Positions 1-6,152 of a stretch of DNA of 7,653 nucleotides are shown here, piece by piece. Under the pieces are notes generated by a model. That model ran no database searches and was not told where the DNA came from. It was given only the letters and a program-made list of their open reading frames with translations. A program made the position numbers and the translations under genes. Positions within the stretch are counted from its first letter, which is position 1, and the number at the start of each line of letters is the position of its first letter. The DNA is from Candidatus Rokuibacteriota bacterium (GTDB lineage Bacteria; Methylomirabilota; Methylomirabilia; Rokubacteriales; CSP1-6): positions 1 to 7,653 of the forward strand of contig QHRT01000308.1 in NCBI GenBank assembly GCA_003220195.1, written 5' to 3'.

Positions 1-384
1 AAGATGGGCAAGGCGATGCGCGCGATGTCACAGAACCGAGAAGCGTGCGCAGTCGTCGGCGTGGACGTGCACCGCGTGGCGCGCGCGACGTTCGCGCTCT
101 CCGCCCTGCTGGCCGGCATCGCCGCGGCGCTGGTCACACCGCTCTTCAACATCTACCCCGACATGGGCGCGCTCCTGACCGTGAAGGCGTTCGCCGCGGT
201 CGTCGTGGGCGGGTTCGGCTCCGTCGCGGGCGCCATCGCCGCGAGCCTGATCATCGGCCTCAGTGAATCGCTCGCCGCGGGCTACGTCGCGTACGCGTAC
301 AAGGACGCGATCGCGTTCGTCGTGATGATCGCGGTGCTGCTCTGGCGGCCGCAGGGGCTGTTCGGCCGTCACATCGGGATCTGA
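1..384 (+). CDS. livH: LivH-type branched-chain amino acid ABC transporter permease, C-terminal part (5' truncated)
   Basis: This is the C-terminal part of an inner-membrane permease of the LivH family, which pairs with LivM to form the channel of a branched-chain amino acid or related (HAAT) importer. The reading frame is open from the first base, so the true start lies upstream. The visible part begins in the cytoplasmic EAA-like coupling loop (GKAMRAMSQNREACAVVGVD) that contacts the ATPases. Hydrophobic segments follow at about residues 29-48, 60-85 and 100-115, counted from the ATG at position 4. The family-typical stretch KAFAAVVVGGFGSVAGAI is present, and the protein ends in the usual WRPQGLFG tail. 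LivM starts 2 bp after the stop, so the two are surely co-transcribed. The substrate cannot be read from a permease fragment: LivH homologues also serve amides, urea and aromatic acids. Confidence 0.93.
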   Translation, partial: KMGKAMRAMSQNREACAVVGVDVHRVARATFALSALLAGIAAALVTPLFNIYPDMGALLTVKAFAAVVVGGFGSVAGAIAASLIIGLSESLAAGYVAYAYKDAIAFVVMIAVLLWRPQGLFGRHIGI

Positions 385-386
385 GA

Positions 387-1349
387 GTGCGACGCGCGGT
401 CGCGTGGGGCTTAGGCGGAGCGGCCCTCGTCGCGATGCCGTGGCTGGTCCGCGCGGTCGCGCCGGGACAGCAGCGGTATGTCCTGCACATCCTGGTCTTC
501 ACCGGACTCTTCGCCGCGCTGGCGCTCTCCTACGATCTCGTCGTCGGGCACGTCGGCAGCCTGTCGCTCGCGCATCCGGCCTTCTTCGGCATCGGCGCCT
601 ACACCGCCGCGCTGCTCGCGACGCGCGCCGGCTTCACGTTTCTCCCGGACACGCTGGCCGCGATGATCCTGGCGGGCCTCGTCGCGTGGCTCATCGGAGT
701 GCCGATGTTCCGCCTCCACGAGCACGCATTCGCCATCGGCACGCTCGGCTTCGCGATGGTGACGCACATCGTCGCGACGAACTGGGTCGATCTGACGCGG
801 GGGCCACTCTGCGTCACGGGGATTCCGCGGCCCGCGCTCGGCATGGGCCCCGTCGCCATCAAGCTCACGTCGGTGCCGCACTACTACTGGCTCGCGCTCG
901 CGAGCCTCGGCCTGGTGGCGCTGCTCTACCACGGGCTCACCACGTTCCGCCTCGGCCGCGCGTTCCACGCCGTCCGCGACAACGAGATGCTCGCGGCGGC
1001 CGCGGGCATCGATCCGCGGCGCTACCGGATGCTCGCGTTCGTCGTCGGCGCCGTCGTCGCCGGCGGGATCGGCGCGCTGTACGCGCACTACATCACCGTG
1101 CTGTGTCCCGAGGAGATGACGGTCGCGCTGACGATCAATCTCCTGGTGATCGTGTTCATCGGCGGCGTCGGCCGTCTGCGTGGCGTCGTGATCGGCGCCG
1201 TGCTGTTCACGGTCTTGCCCGAGATCTTGCGCATCGCACCGACCTGGCGGCTCGTCATCTACGGCGGCTTGCTGCTGGCGATCGTCGTCAGATGGCCCGA
1301 GGGGCTGGAATCGGCGCTCCGGCGAAGCGGACGCTCGAGAACTGCCTGA
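387..1349 (+). CDS. livM: LivM-type branched-chain amino acid ABC transporter permease
   Basis: A 320-residue permease, the partner of LivH, normal in length for the family. It has about eight hydrophobic segments. The LivM hallmark at residues 51-77 (LVVGHVGSLSLAHPAFFGIG and onward) is clear. The EAA-type coupling loop lies near residues 193-222 and contains HAVRDNE followed by AAGIDPRRYRMLAF. The segment NLLVIVFIGGVGRLRG at 251-266 is the LivM counterpart of the LivH GGFGS region, and the tail RWPEGL is typical. I chose the GTG at 387 because it follows the LivH stop by 2 bp and gives a normal N-terminus with a first membrane helix. No strong Shine-Dalgarno is visible, so translation probably depends on coupling. 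The TGA stop overlaps the LivG ATG by one base. The TGG usually seen after the RG substrate loop is replaced by RGPLCVTGIP, a mild divergence. Confidence 0.95.
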   Translation: MRRAVAWGLGGAALVAMPWLVRAVAPGQQRYVLHILVFTGLFAALALSYDLVVGHVGSLSLAHPAFFGIGAYTAALLATRAGFTFLPDTLAAMILAGLVAWLIGVPMFRLHEHAFAIGTLGFAMVTHIVATNWVDLTRGPLCVTGIPRPALGMGPVAIKLTSVPHYYWLALASLGLVALLYHGLTTFRLGRAFHAVRDNEMLAAAAGIDPRRYRMLAFVVGAVVAGGIGALYAHYITVLCPEEMTVALTINLLVIVFIGGVGRLRGVVIGAVLFTVLPEILRIAPTWRLVIYGGLLLAIVVRWPEGLESALRRSGRSRTA

Positions 1350-2104
1350 TGGCGTTCTTCGCCGTGCACGGGCTCGTGAAACGCTTCCTGGGCGTGACCG
1401 CGATCGACCGCGTGGATCTGACGGTCGAGCGCGGAGAGCTGGTCGCTTTGATCGGGCCGAATGGCTCGGGCAAGACGACGCTCTTCAACTGCGTCACGGG
1501 CTTCATGCCCGCCGACGCCGGGAGAGTCACGTTCCGCGAGCGCGACGTGACCGGCATCGCGCCCCATCGGATCGCGCGGCTCGGCGTCGGACGCACCTTC
1601 CAGCTCGTCAGCGTGTTCTCGCGGCTCACCGTGCTCGACAATCTCCTGGTCTTCCTGCAGCAGCATCAGGAGGACAGCGTCCTGGGCCGCCTCCTCCGGA
1701 CCGCGCGCCTCAGGCGCTACGAGCGAGAAGCGCTGGATCGCGCGCACGCGCTGCTCGCGTGGGTGAAGCTCGCGGATCACGCCCACGCCCCGGCCGGCAC
1801 GCTCTCGTACGGTCAGCGCAAGCTGCTCGCGTTCGCCGCCGCGCTGATGCCGAACCCGGAATTGATCCTCCTCGACGAGCCCGCGGCCGCCGTCAATCCC
1901 ACGATGATCGAGACGATGAAACGCCACATCCTGGCGCTCAACCGTGAAGGCAAGACGATCCTGCTCGTCGAGCACAACATGGACGTCGTCATGGACCTGG
2001 CGCAGCGGGTGGTCGTGCTCGACCACGGAGCGAAAATCGCGGAGGGCGCGCCGGAGGCCATCCGTCGGGACCCTCGCGTGATCGACGCCTACTTTGGCCG
2101 GTGA
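1349..2104 (+). CDS. livG: LivG-type ABC transporter ATP-binding protein
   Basis: A 251-residue cytoplasmic ATPase, one of two that power the importer. Its motifs appear in order: Walker A GPNGSGKT at 36-43, Q-loop Gln85 in RTFQLV, ABC signature LSYGQ at 152-156, Walker B LILLDE at 172-177, and the H-loop His209 in VEHNMD. The C-terminal EGAPEAIRRDPRVIDAYFG is the usual LivG ending. LSYGQ in place of LSGGQ is normal for LivG. The D-loop reads EPAAAVNP rather than the common EPAAGLNP. The ATG overlaps the LivM TGA by one base (TGATGG), a standard coupling arrangement. The same frame stays open far upstream through livM, but that stretch is Arg/Ala-rich out-of-frame translation and is not part of the protein. 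All catalytic residues are present, so it should be active. Confidence 0.96.
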   Translation: MAFFAVHGLVKRFLGVTAIDRVDLTVERGELVALIGPNGSGKTTLFNCVTGFMPADAGRVTFRERDVTGIAPHRIARLGVGRTFQLVSVFSRLTVLDNLLVFLQQHQEDSVLGRLLRTARLRRYEREALDRAHALLAWVKLADHAHAPAGTLSYGQRKLLAFAAALMPNPELILLDEPAAAVNPTMIETMKRHILALNREGKTILLVEHNMDVVMDLAQRVVVLDHGAKIAEGAPEAIRRDPRVIDAYFGR

Positions 2105-2810
2105 CGCTCTGCTCGTCCTCGATGACGTGCGCGCCGGCTACGCCGAGGTCGAAGTGCTCCGCGGCGTGTCGCTCGAGGTGCGATCCGGCGACATCGTCTC
2201 GATCATCGGCGCGAACGGCGCCGGCAAGTCGACACTGCTCAAGACCGTGTTCGGGCTGGTGACGGCGCACGGCGGCAGCATCCGGCTCGCCGGCGAAGAG
2301 CTCGCCGGCCGTCGCCCCGTCGAGGTGCTCGCGCGCGGTGTGTCGTACGTGCCGCAGGGTCGCTGCAACTTCCCGGCGATGACGGTCGAAGAGAATCTCG
2401 AGATGGGCGCGTACACGCGTAACGACGCCGGCGTTCGACGGGACATCGACGCGATGATGCAGCGCTTCCCGATGCTCGGGAGCAAGCGCGTCGATCCGGC
2501 TGGCACGCTGTCAGGCGGCCAGCAGCAGGTGCTCGAGATCGCGATGGCGCTCTTGCTTCATCCGCGGCTCTTGCTCGTCGACGAGCCGTCGCTCGGACTC
2601 GATCCCCGGATGGCCGAGCTCGTCTTCGCGACGATCGAGTCGATCAACCGTGAAGGGACCACGGTCGTGATGGTGGAGCAGAACGCGAAGACCGCGCTCT
2701 CGATCTCGCATCGCGCCTTCGTGCTGGAGCTCGGGCGCAACCGGTTCGAGGGCACGGGCCGGGAGCTGCTCGACAATCCCGAGGTCCGCACGCACTATCT
2801 CGGCCGGTGA
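2094..2810 (+). CDS. livF: LivF-type ABC transporter ATP-binding protein
   Basis: A 238-residue ATPase, the second one of the importer. Motifs: Walker A GANGAGKS at 39-46, Q-loop Gln88 in YVPQGR, signature LSGGQ at 139-143, Walker B LLLVDE at 159-164, followed by EPSLGLDP. The switch position has Gln196 (VEQNAKTAL) where most ABC ATPases have His; this is the family norm for LivF and not a defect. I chose the TTG at 2094, which overlaps livG by 11 bp. An in-frame stop lies just upstream at 2079-2081, and no ATG or GTG is available before the first conserved beta strand (LLVLDDVRAGY). No clear Shine-Dalgarno is visible, so translation coupled to livG is likely. This is the last gene of the operon on this strand; no binding-protein gene follows. 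Confidence 0.95.
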   Translation: MAGDALLVLDDVRAGYAEVEVLRGVSLEVRSGDIVSIIGANGAGKSTLLKTVFGLVTAHGGSIRLAGEELAGRRPVEVLARGVSYVPQGRCNFPAMTVEENLEMGAYTRNDAGVRRDIDAMMQRFPMLGSKRVDPAGTLSGGQQQVLEIAMALLLHPRLLLVDEPSLGLDPRMAELVFATIESINREGTTVVMVEQNAKTALSISHRAFVLELGRNRFEGTGRELLDNPEVRTHYLGR

Positions 2811-2825
2811 GGCGAGGGCCTCACC
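2806..2825. terminator. Perfect hairpin spanning both stop codons of convergent genes
   Basis: The arms GGTGAGGC and GCCTCACC are exact reverse complements, with a 4-base loop (GAGG). The left arm contains the livF TGA stop and the right arm contains the complement of the aldolase stop, so one hairpin could serve transcripts from both sides. Neither strand has a run of T after the stem, so it is not a canonical intrinsic terminator. It may act with Rho or simply protect 3' ends. The position and perfect pairing support it; the function is inferred. Confidence 0.5.
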
Positions 2826-3603
2826 TCCCCGCCGTGTCCGCCGCCTGACGCATCTTCTGGAGATACGCGTCGCTGCCGGCTTGCAGCAAGCGGCCGACGC
2901 TGCCGTGGAAGTACTGCACGCCGAGCCCGAGGAACTTGGGAACGAGATTGTCGGGGCAGCTGCACCCGGCGATGCGCCCGGCGCCGGTGATGATCTTCAC
3001 TCCGCGCTCCATCATCTCCTGCACGTCGGGGTGAGCCTGCTGGCCGGTCAATCCCATCGATTGCGACAGGTCGCCGGAGCCGATGAAGTAGACGTCGACG
3101 CCGGGCACCGTCACCATCTCGGGCAGGTTCTCGATGGCCTCGACTTCTTCCAGCATCAGGCACACCAGCGTCTGACGATTGGCGTCCCGCGCGTAGTCCG
3201 CGGTGGCGCCGCGGAATCCATAGCCGGCGGGTCGGCCGCCGCTGAAGATTCCGCGGTGGCCGTCGGGTCCGTACTTCACCGCATCGACGGCCGCCCGCGC
3301 TTCATCGGCGGTGTTGACGTGCGGAACCTGCACGCCCCACGCGCCGCGGTCCAGGAACGGCGCGATGATCTCCGGCCGGTTCCCGACCGGCCGCACGATC
3401 GGCGCCATGCCTGTCAGCTCAGCGGTCGCGATGCAGGCTTCCGCGGTGTCGACCGTGATGGACCCGTGCTCGTTGTCGAGCAGGATCCAGTCGAACCCGA
3501 GATGCCCCAGCATCTCGACGATCGCGGGCGCCGGGAACGTGCACATGACGCCGAACGCCGCTTTTCCCGCATAGAGCCGTTGCTTGAGCGTGTTCTCACG
3601 CAT
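2821..3603 (-). CDS. HpcH/HpaI family (class II, metal-dependent) aldolase
   Basis: A 260-residue cytosolic enzyme of the HpcH/HpaI aldolase family, which splits or joins 2-oxo acids (such as 4-hydroxy-2-oxo acids from aromatic degradation, or 2-keto-3-deoxy sugar acids) with release of pyruvate or a similar product. Visible family features: GVMCTFPAPAIVEMLG near the N-terminus; WILLDNEHG at 39-47, with the likely catalytic His46; VRPVGN at 70-75, with the pyruvate-binding Arg71; WGVQVPHV at 89-96; likely metal ligands Glu152 (CLMLEE) and Asp178 in IGSGDLSQSMG; and the C-terminal YFHGSVGRLL. Length is normal. The ATG at 3603 matches the usual family N-terminus. The same frame is open much further upstream, but only as shadow over the polymerase gene. 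The usual GPxDLS motif reads GSGDLS, suggesting a subfamily other than E. coli HpaI or GarL. The substrate cannot be assigned. Its promoter region carries two inverted repeats, so regulation by a dimeric regulator is plausible. Confidence 0.9.
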   Translation of the reverse strand: MRENTLKQRLYAGKAAFGVMCTFPAPAIVEMLGHLGFDWILLDNEHGSITVDTAEACIATAELTGMAPIVRPVGNRPEIIAPFLDRGAWGVQVPHVNTADEARAAVDAVKYGPDGHRGIFSGGRPAGYGFRGATADYARDANRQTLVCLMLEEVEAIENLPEMVTVPGVDVYFIGSGDLSQSMGLTGQQAHPDVQEMMERGVKIITGAGRIAGCSCPDNLVPKFLGLGVQYFHGSVGRLLQAGSDAYLQKMRQAADTAGR

Positions 3604-3608
3604 GCTGT

Positions 3609-3636
3609 TCGCGGATCGAGAATAGTCGATCTGCGA
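3609..3636. promoter_or_regulatory. 28-bp imperfect palindrome in divergent promoter region
   Basis: Left arm TCGCGGATCGA and right arm TCGATCTGCGA pair at 10 of 11 positions around a 6-base spacer, GAATAG. It occupies most of the 45 bp between the aldolase ATG and the polymerase GTG. Such a site would suit a dimeric transcription factor governing one or both genes. No regulator gene is in the window, so its owner is unknown. Confidence 0.45.
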
Positions 3637-3647
3637 GACACTGTCTC
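3619..3647 (-). promoter_or_regulatory. Candidate sigma-70-like promoter for the aldolase gene
   Basis: On the minus strand, GAGACA (complement of 3642-3647) and TATTCT (complement of 3619-3624) are separated by 17 bp. Each matches the -35/-10 consensus at 4 of 6 positions. The resulting 5' leader before the ATG at 3603 would be very short, consistent with the lack of a Shine-Dalgarno. The -10 lies in the centre of the 28-bp palindrome, where a bound protein would block it. Two four-of-six matches can arise by chance. Confidence 0.25.
3635..3647. promoter_or_regulatory. Perfect 13-bp palindrome abutting the larger one
   Basis: GAGACA-C-TGTCTC is an exact inverted repeat of 6-bp arms around one base. 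It lies between the 28-bp palindrome and the polymerase GTG at 3649, overlapping the former by 2 bases. It could be a second operator, or part of the polymerase leader. The function is inferred from position and symmetry only. Confidence 0.35.
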
Positions 3648-3648
3648 C

Positions 3649-4962
3649 GTGAGCAAGGCTCGAGACGCCGCCCTGGCCGTCGCCGGTCGCGAGGTCGCGA
3701 TCACCAACCCGGGCAAGGTCTTCTTTCCTGGGACCGGCTACACCAAGCTGGACCTGGCGCGCTATTACGCCGCGGTCGCCGACGGCGCGCTGCGCGGCAT
3801 CAGCGGGCGCCCGATCGTGCTGAAGCGCTACGTCGATGGCGCCGCGGGCGAGCCGTTCTTCCAGAAGAGGGCGCCGGAGCAACGTCCCGAGTGGGTCGAG
3901 ACCGTGGAGCTGGCCTTTCCCTCCGGGCGGACGGCGCGCGAGATCGTCGTGCGCGATGCGGCGCAGCTCCTGTGGATCGTGAATCTCGGCTGCATCGATC
4001 TGAATCCTCACCCGGTTCGCGCCGACGATCTGGAGCATCCCGACGAGCTTCGCGTCGACCTCGATCCCGGCCCGGGCGTCGGCTGGGACGACGTGCGGCG
4101 CGTGACGCTCGTCGTGCGCGACGTGCTCGACGAGCACGGGCTTCGCGGCTGGCCCAAGACCTCGGGCTCGCGCGGCATGCACGTCAACGTGCGCATCGCG
4201 CGGCGGTGGAGCTTCGACCAGGTGCGCCGCGCGGCGCTGGCGCTCGCGCGAGAAGTGGAGCGCCGCGCGCCGGATCTTGCGAGCAGCAAGTGGTGGAAGG
4301 AGGAGCGCCACGGCGTCTTCCTCGACTACAACCAGAACGCCAAGGACCGCACCGTCGCGTCCGCCTGGTCGGTGCGCGCCACGCACGATGCGCGCGTCTC
4401 GATGCCGCTCGAGTGGGACGAGGTCGCGAGCTGCAGTCCGGAGGATTTCACGCTCGTGACGGCGCCGGCGCGGTTCAGGGAGCGTGGCGACGCGTCCGCC
4501 GGCATCGACGACGCGGCGGGATCACTCGATGGGCTGCTCGAGCTCTCGAGGTCCCAGGAGGCGGCGGGCCTCGGCGACGCGCCGTGGCCTCCGCACTATA
4601 GAAAGCAGCAGGACGAGCCGCCGCGCGTGGCGCCCTCACGACAGAAAATTGCGCGCACCGCGACCGAGCGCGGCGGGCGCCGGTCGACGCAGCCGCTGAT
4701 CACCGTGGCGAAGGCGGCGCACAAGCCCGACGCGCTCGCCGGACTCGAGCGCTGGAAGACCCGGTACCCGGACGCGGCCGGGCGCCTGCAGGAGGACGAC
4801 GTCCTGATCGATTCGATGCGCGGCCGCTCGACCACCTGGACGCGCATCCGCATCAATCTGCGCCACGTTCCCGAGGACGCGCGCCCTCGGGAGGAAACGC
4901 CGGATCCCGACTACGACCCCTGGTCCGACGCGGGGCCCCGGCGACGCGCGGCGCCGCCATGA
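3649..4962 (+). CDS. LigD/Prim-PolC-like primase-polymerase (AEP fold) with C-terminal extension
   Basis: A 437-residue DNA/RNA repair polymerase of the archaeo-eukaryotic primase superfamily, the same fold as the LigD polymerase domain and mycobacterial Prim-PolC. These enzymes fill short gaps, often with ribonucleotides, before ligation. The polymerase domain spans roughly residues 13-300. Catalytic motif I is RVDLDP with Asp137 and Asp139; motif II is KTSGSRGMHV (170-179) with His178; motif III is HGVFLDYNQN with Asp226. All metal-binding acids are present. N-terminal landmarks are ITNPGKVFFPGTGYTKLDLARYY and KRYVDGAAGEPFFQKRAP. The start is the GTG at 3649: it gives the usual family N-terminus, while the upstream open frame is only antisense shadow of the aldolase gene. 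No strong Shine-Dalgarno is visible. After a basic linker (about 320-345), a further segment at 348-425 contains DDVLIDSMRGRSTTWTRIRI. There is no ligase or nuclease domain; the partner ligase is the convergent neighbour. A joint repair role is inferred from mycobacterial Prim-PolC/LigC. Confidence 0.9.
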   Translation: MSKARDAALAVAGREVAITNPGKVFFPGTGYTKLDLARYYAAVADGALRGISGRPIVLKRYVDGAAGEPFFQKRAPEQRPEWVETVELAFPSGRTAREIVVRDAAQLLWIVNLGCIDLNPHPVRADDLEHPDELRVDLDPGPGVGWDDVRRVTLVVRDVLDEHGLRGWPKTSGSRGMHVNVRIARRWSFDQVRRAALALAREVERRAPDLASSKWWKEERHGVFLDYNQNAKDRTVASAWSVRATHDARVSMPLEWDEVASCSPEDFTLVTAPARFRERGDASAGIDDAAGSLDGLLELSRSQEAAGLGDAPWPPHYRKQQDEPPRVAPSRQKIARTATERGGRRSTQPLITVAKAAHKPDALAGLERWKTRYPDAAGRLQEDDVLIDSMRGRSTTWTRIRINLRHVPEDARPREETPDPDYDPWSDAGPRRRAAPP

Positions 4963-4989
4963 CGGCGAGCGCGAGAGAGTGCGCGCGAG

Positions 4990-6078
4990 TCACGCACGCG
5001 CGCCGAACACGCGCGTGAGCTCGTAGGCGGGCGTGACCTCGAGCTGGTCGTAGCGGCACTCGTCCGGACGTTTATCGGGACGCCAGCGGAGGAACTGCGC
5101 GGCATGCCGGAAGCGCGACCCCTGCATGTGGTCGTACGCGACCTCGCAGACGCGCTCCGGACGCAGCGGCTCCCAGCTGAGGTCCTTGCCGCGGTTCCAC
5201 CGGCTGGTCGCGCCGGGCATCCGCTGCCCCGCCGCTTCCGCCTCCTCGTGCGCTTCGGCCCAGTCGCGCCACGGGTGCCCTTCGAGCGCGCGCTCGCGCA
5301 GCGGCGCCAGCTCCTCGACGAGCCGGGCGCGCATCTGATTGGTGAACGCGCCGGCGACGCCGACGTGGTGCAGCGTGTGATCGTCGTCGTAGAGTCCGAG
5401 CAGCAGCGAGCCCACCATGGCGCCCGGGCCCTTCTTGTGCCAGCGGAACCCGGCGACGACGCAATCCGCCGTGCGCCGGTGCTTCACCTTGATCATCGTG
5501 CGCTCGCCGGCGCGATACGGCTCCTCGAGACGCTTCGCCATGACGCCGTCGAGCCCGGCGCCCTCGAAGCGACGGAACCAGTCCTCGGCGAGCGTTCGAT
5601 CGCGCGTGGCCGGCGACAGGTGCACCGGTGGCGTCGCACTGGCGAGCGCCTGCTCGAGGCGAGCACGCCGCACGGCAAGAGGTGCTTCGCGCAGGTCTTC
5701 GTCGCCAAGCGCGAGCACGTCCCACGCGACGAACGACGCTGGCGACTGCTCGGCCAGCATCTTCACCCGCGAGGCCGCGGGATGGATGCGCAGGAGCAGC
5801 TTTTCGAAGTCGAGCCCCTCGCTCCCGACGATGACGATCTCGCCGTCCACGACGCATCTTCCGGGCAGCGCGCGCAGGAGCGGACCGGGCAATTCCGGGA
5901 AGTAGCGGTTCATGGGCTTCTCGTCGCGGCTCTGCAGAAGAATCTCGTCGCCGTCGCGAAACACCAGCGTGCGAAAGCCGTCCCACTTCGGCTCGAACTG
6001 CCATCCCTCGCCGTCGGGCAAGGCGTCGGCGGCGGTCGACAACATGGGCGCGATCGGCGAGGCAAACGGGAGTCGCAT
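4990..6078 (-). CDS. ligC: ATP-dependent DNA ligase, stand-alone LigC type
   Basis: A 362-residue ATP-dependent DNA ligase made only of the nucleotidyltransferase and OB domains, like mycobacterial LigC and the ligase part of LigD. The adenylated lysine is Lys31 in motif I (EPKWDGFR). Motif III is VVDGEIV (76-82), IIIa is FVAWDVLAL (116-124), IV is GLDGVMAKR (175-183), and V is MIKVKH with Lys197 and Lys199. The OB domain follows from about 205 and ends with motif VI, FLRWRPDK (329-336), and CRYDQLEVTPAYEL, an ending typical of LigC. Motif IV has Asp177 where many ligases have Glu, a conservative change that I recall in LigC-like proteins. I chose the ATG at 6078 (MRLPFASPIAPML) as the family-like start; an in-frame ATG at 6126 would add 16 residues without family resemblance and would run through the upstream palindrome. 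The gene is convergent with the polymerase, with 27 bp between the stops. No Ku gene is in view. The ligC symbol rests on architecture, not a phylogeny. Confidence 0.92.
   Translation of the reverse strand: MRLPFASPIAPMLSTAADALPDGEGWQFEPKWDGFRTLVFRDGDEILLQSRDEKPMNRYFPELPGPLLRALPGRCVVDGEIVIVGSEGLDFEKLLLRIHPAASRVKMLAEQSPASFVAWDVLALGDEDLREAPLAVRRARLEQALASATPPVHLSPATRDRTLAEDWFRRFEGAGLDGVMAKRLEEPYRAGERTMIKVKHRRTADCVVAGFRWHKKGPGAMVGSLLLGLYDDDHTLHHVGVAGAFTNQMRARLVEELAPLRERALEGHPWRDWAEAHEEAEAAGQRMPGATSRWNRGKDLSWEPLRPERVCEVAYDHMQGSRFRHAAQFLRWRPDKRPDECRYDQLEVTPAYELTRVFGARA
4995..5017. terminator. Possible hairpin at the polymerase/ligase convergent junction
   Basis: CACGCGCG and CGCGCGTG form an exact 8-bp stem around a 7-base loop, lying inside the last codons of the ligase and just past the polymerase stop. 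There is no T-run on either side. The CG-alternating arms make chance pairing likely in such GC-rich DNA, so this is only a weak candidate. The remaining 27 bp between the stops show no other signal. Confidence 0.22.
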
Positions 6079-6152
6079 GGCTCTATGGTAGAGGACCTCG
6101 GCAAGCGCCGCCGAGCTCCCGTGCATTACGATGCGGTCGAATGGAGGGCTCC
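6079..6152. promoter_or_regulatory. Divergent ligase/UbiD intergenic region with imperfect palindrome
   Basis: This 74-bp gap must hold the promoters of both flanking genes. At 6093-6119, arms GGACCTCGGC and GCCGAGCTCC pair at 9 of 10 positions around a 7-base spacer (AAGCGCC), a possible operator or leader hairpin. On the minus strand, TACCAT (complement of 6085-6090) is a weak -10-like element only 6 bp before the ligase ATG, which would imply a leaderless transcript. No convincing -35/-10 pair is evident for the plus-strand gene. Confidence 0.35.
6143..6147 (+). promoter_or_regulatory. Shine-Dalgarno site that decides the UbiD start
   Basis: GGAGG ends 5 bases before the ATG at 6153. It is the only clear ribosome binding site in the window. 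It favours that ATG over the in-frame ATG at 6141, which overlaps the site itself. Confidence 0.7.

Noticed and set aside
404..1348. Open frame upstream of livG, through livM on the same strand
   Set aside because: Arg/Ala/Gly-rich translation with no family resemblance, lying out of frame over livM. It is open only because GC-rich DNA has few stops; livG starts at 1349.
2881..3648. Open frame upstream of the polymerase GTG on the plus strand
   Set aside because: It is antisense to the whole aldolase body and shows no domain. The polymerase family N-terminus begins close after the GTG at 3649.
3604..4386. Long N-terminal extension of the aldolase frame across the polymerase gene on the minus strand
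   Set aside because: The family N-terminus starts at the ATG at 3603. The extension is antisense to well-recognised polymerase motifs.
6079..6126. Longer ligase start at the ATG at 6126
   Set aside because: The 16 added residues (MHGSSAALAEVLYHRA) do not resemble LigC N-termini, and the start at 6078 gives the typical beginning. It remains possible but is less likely.
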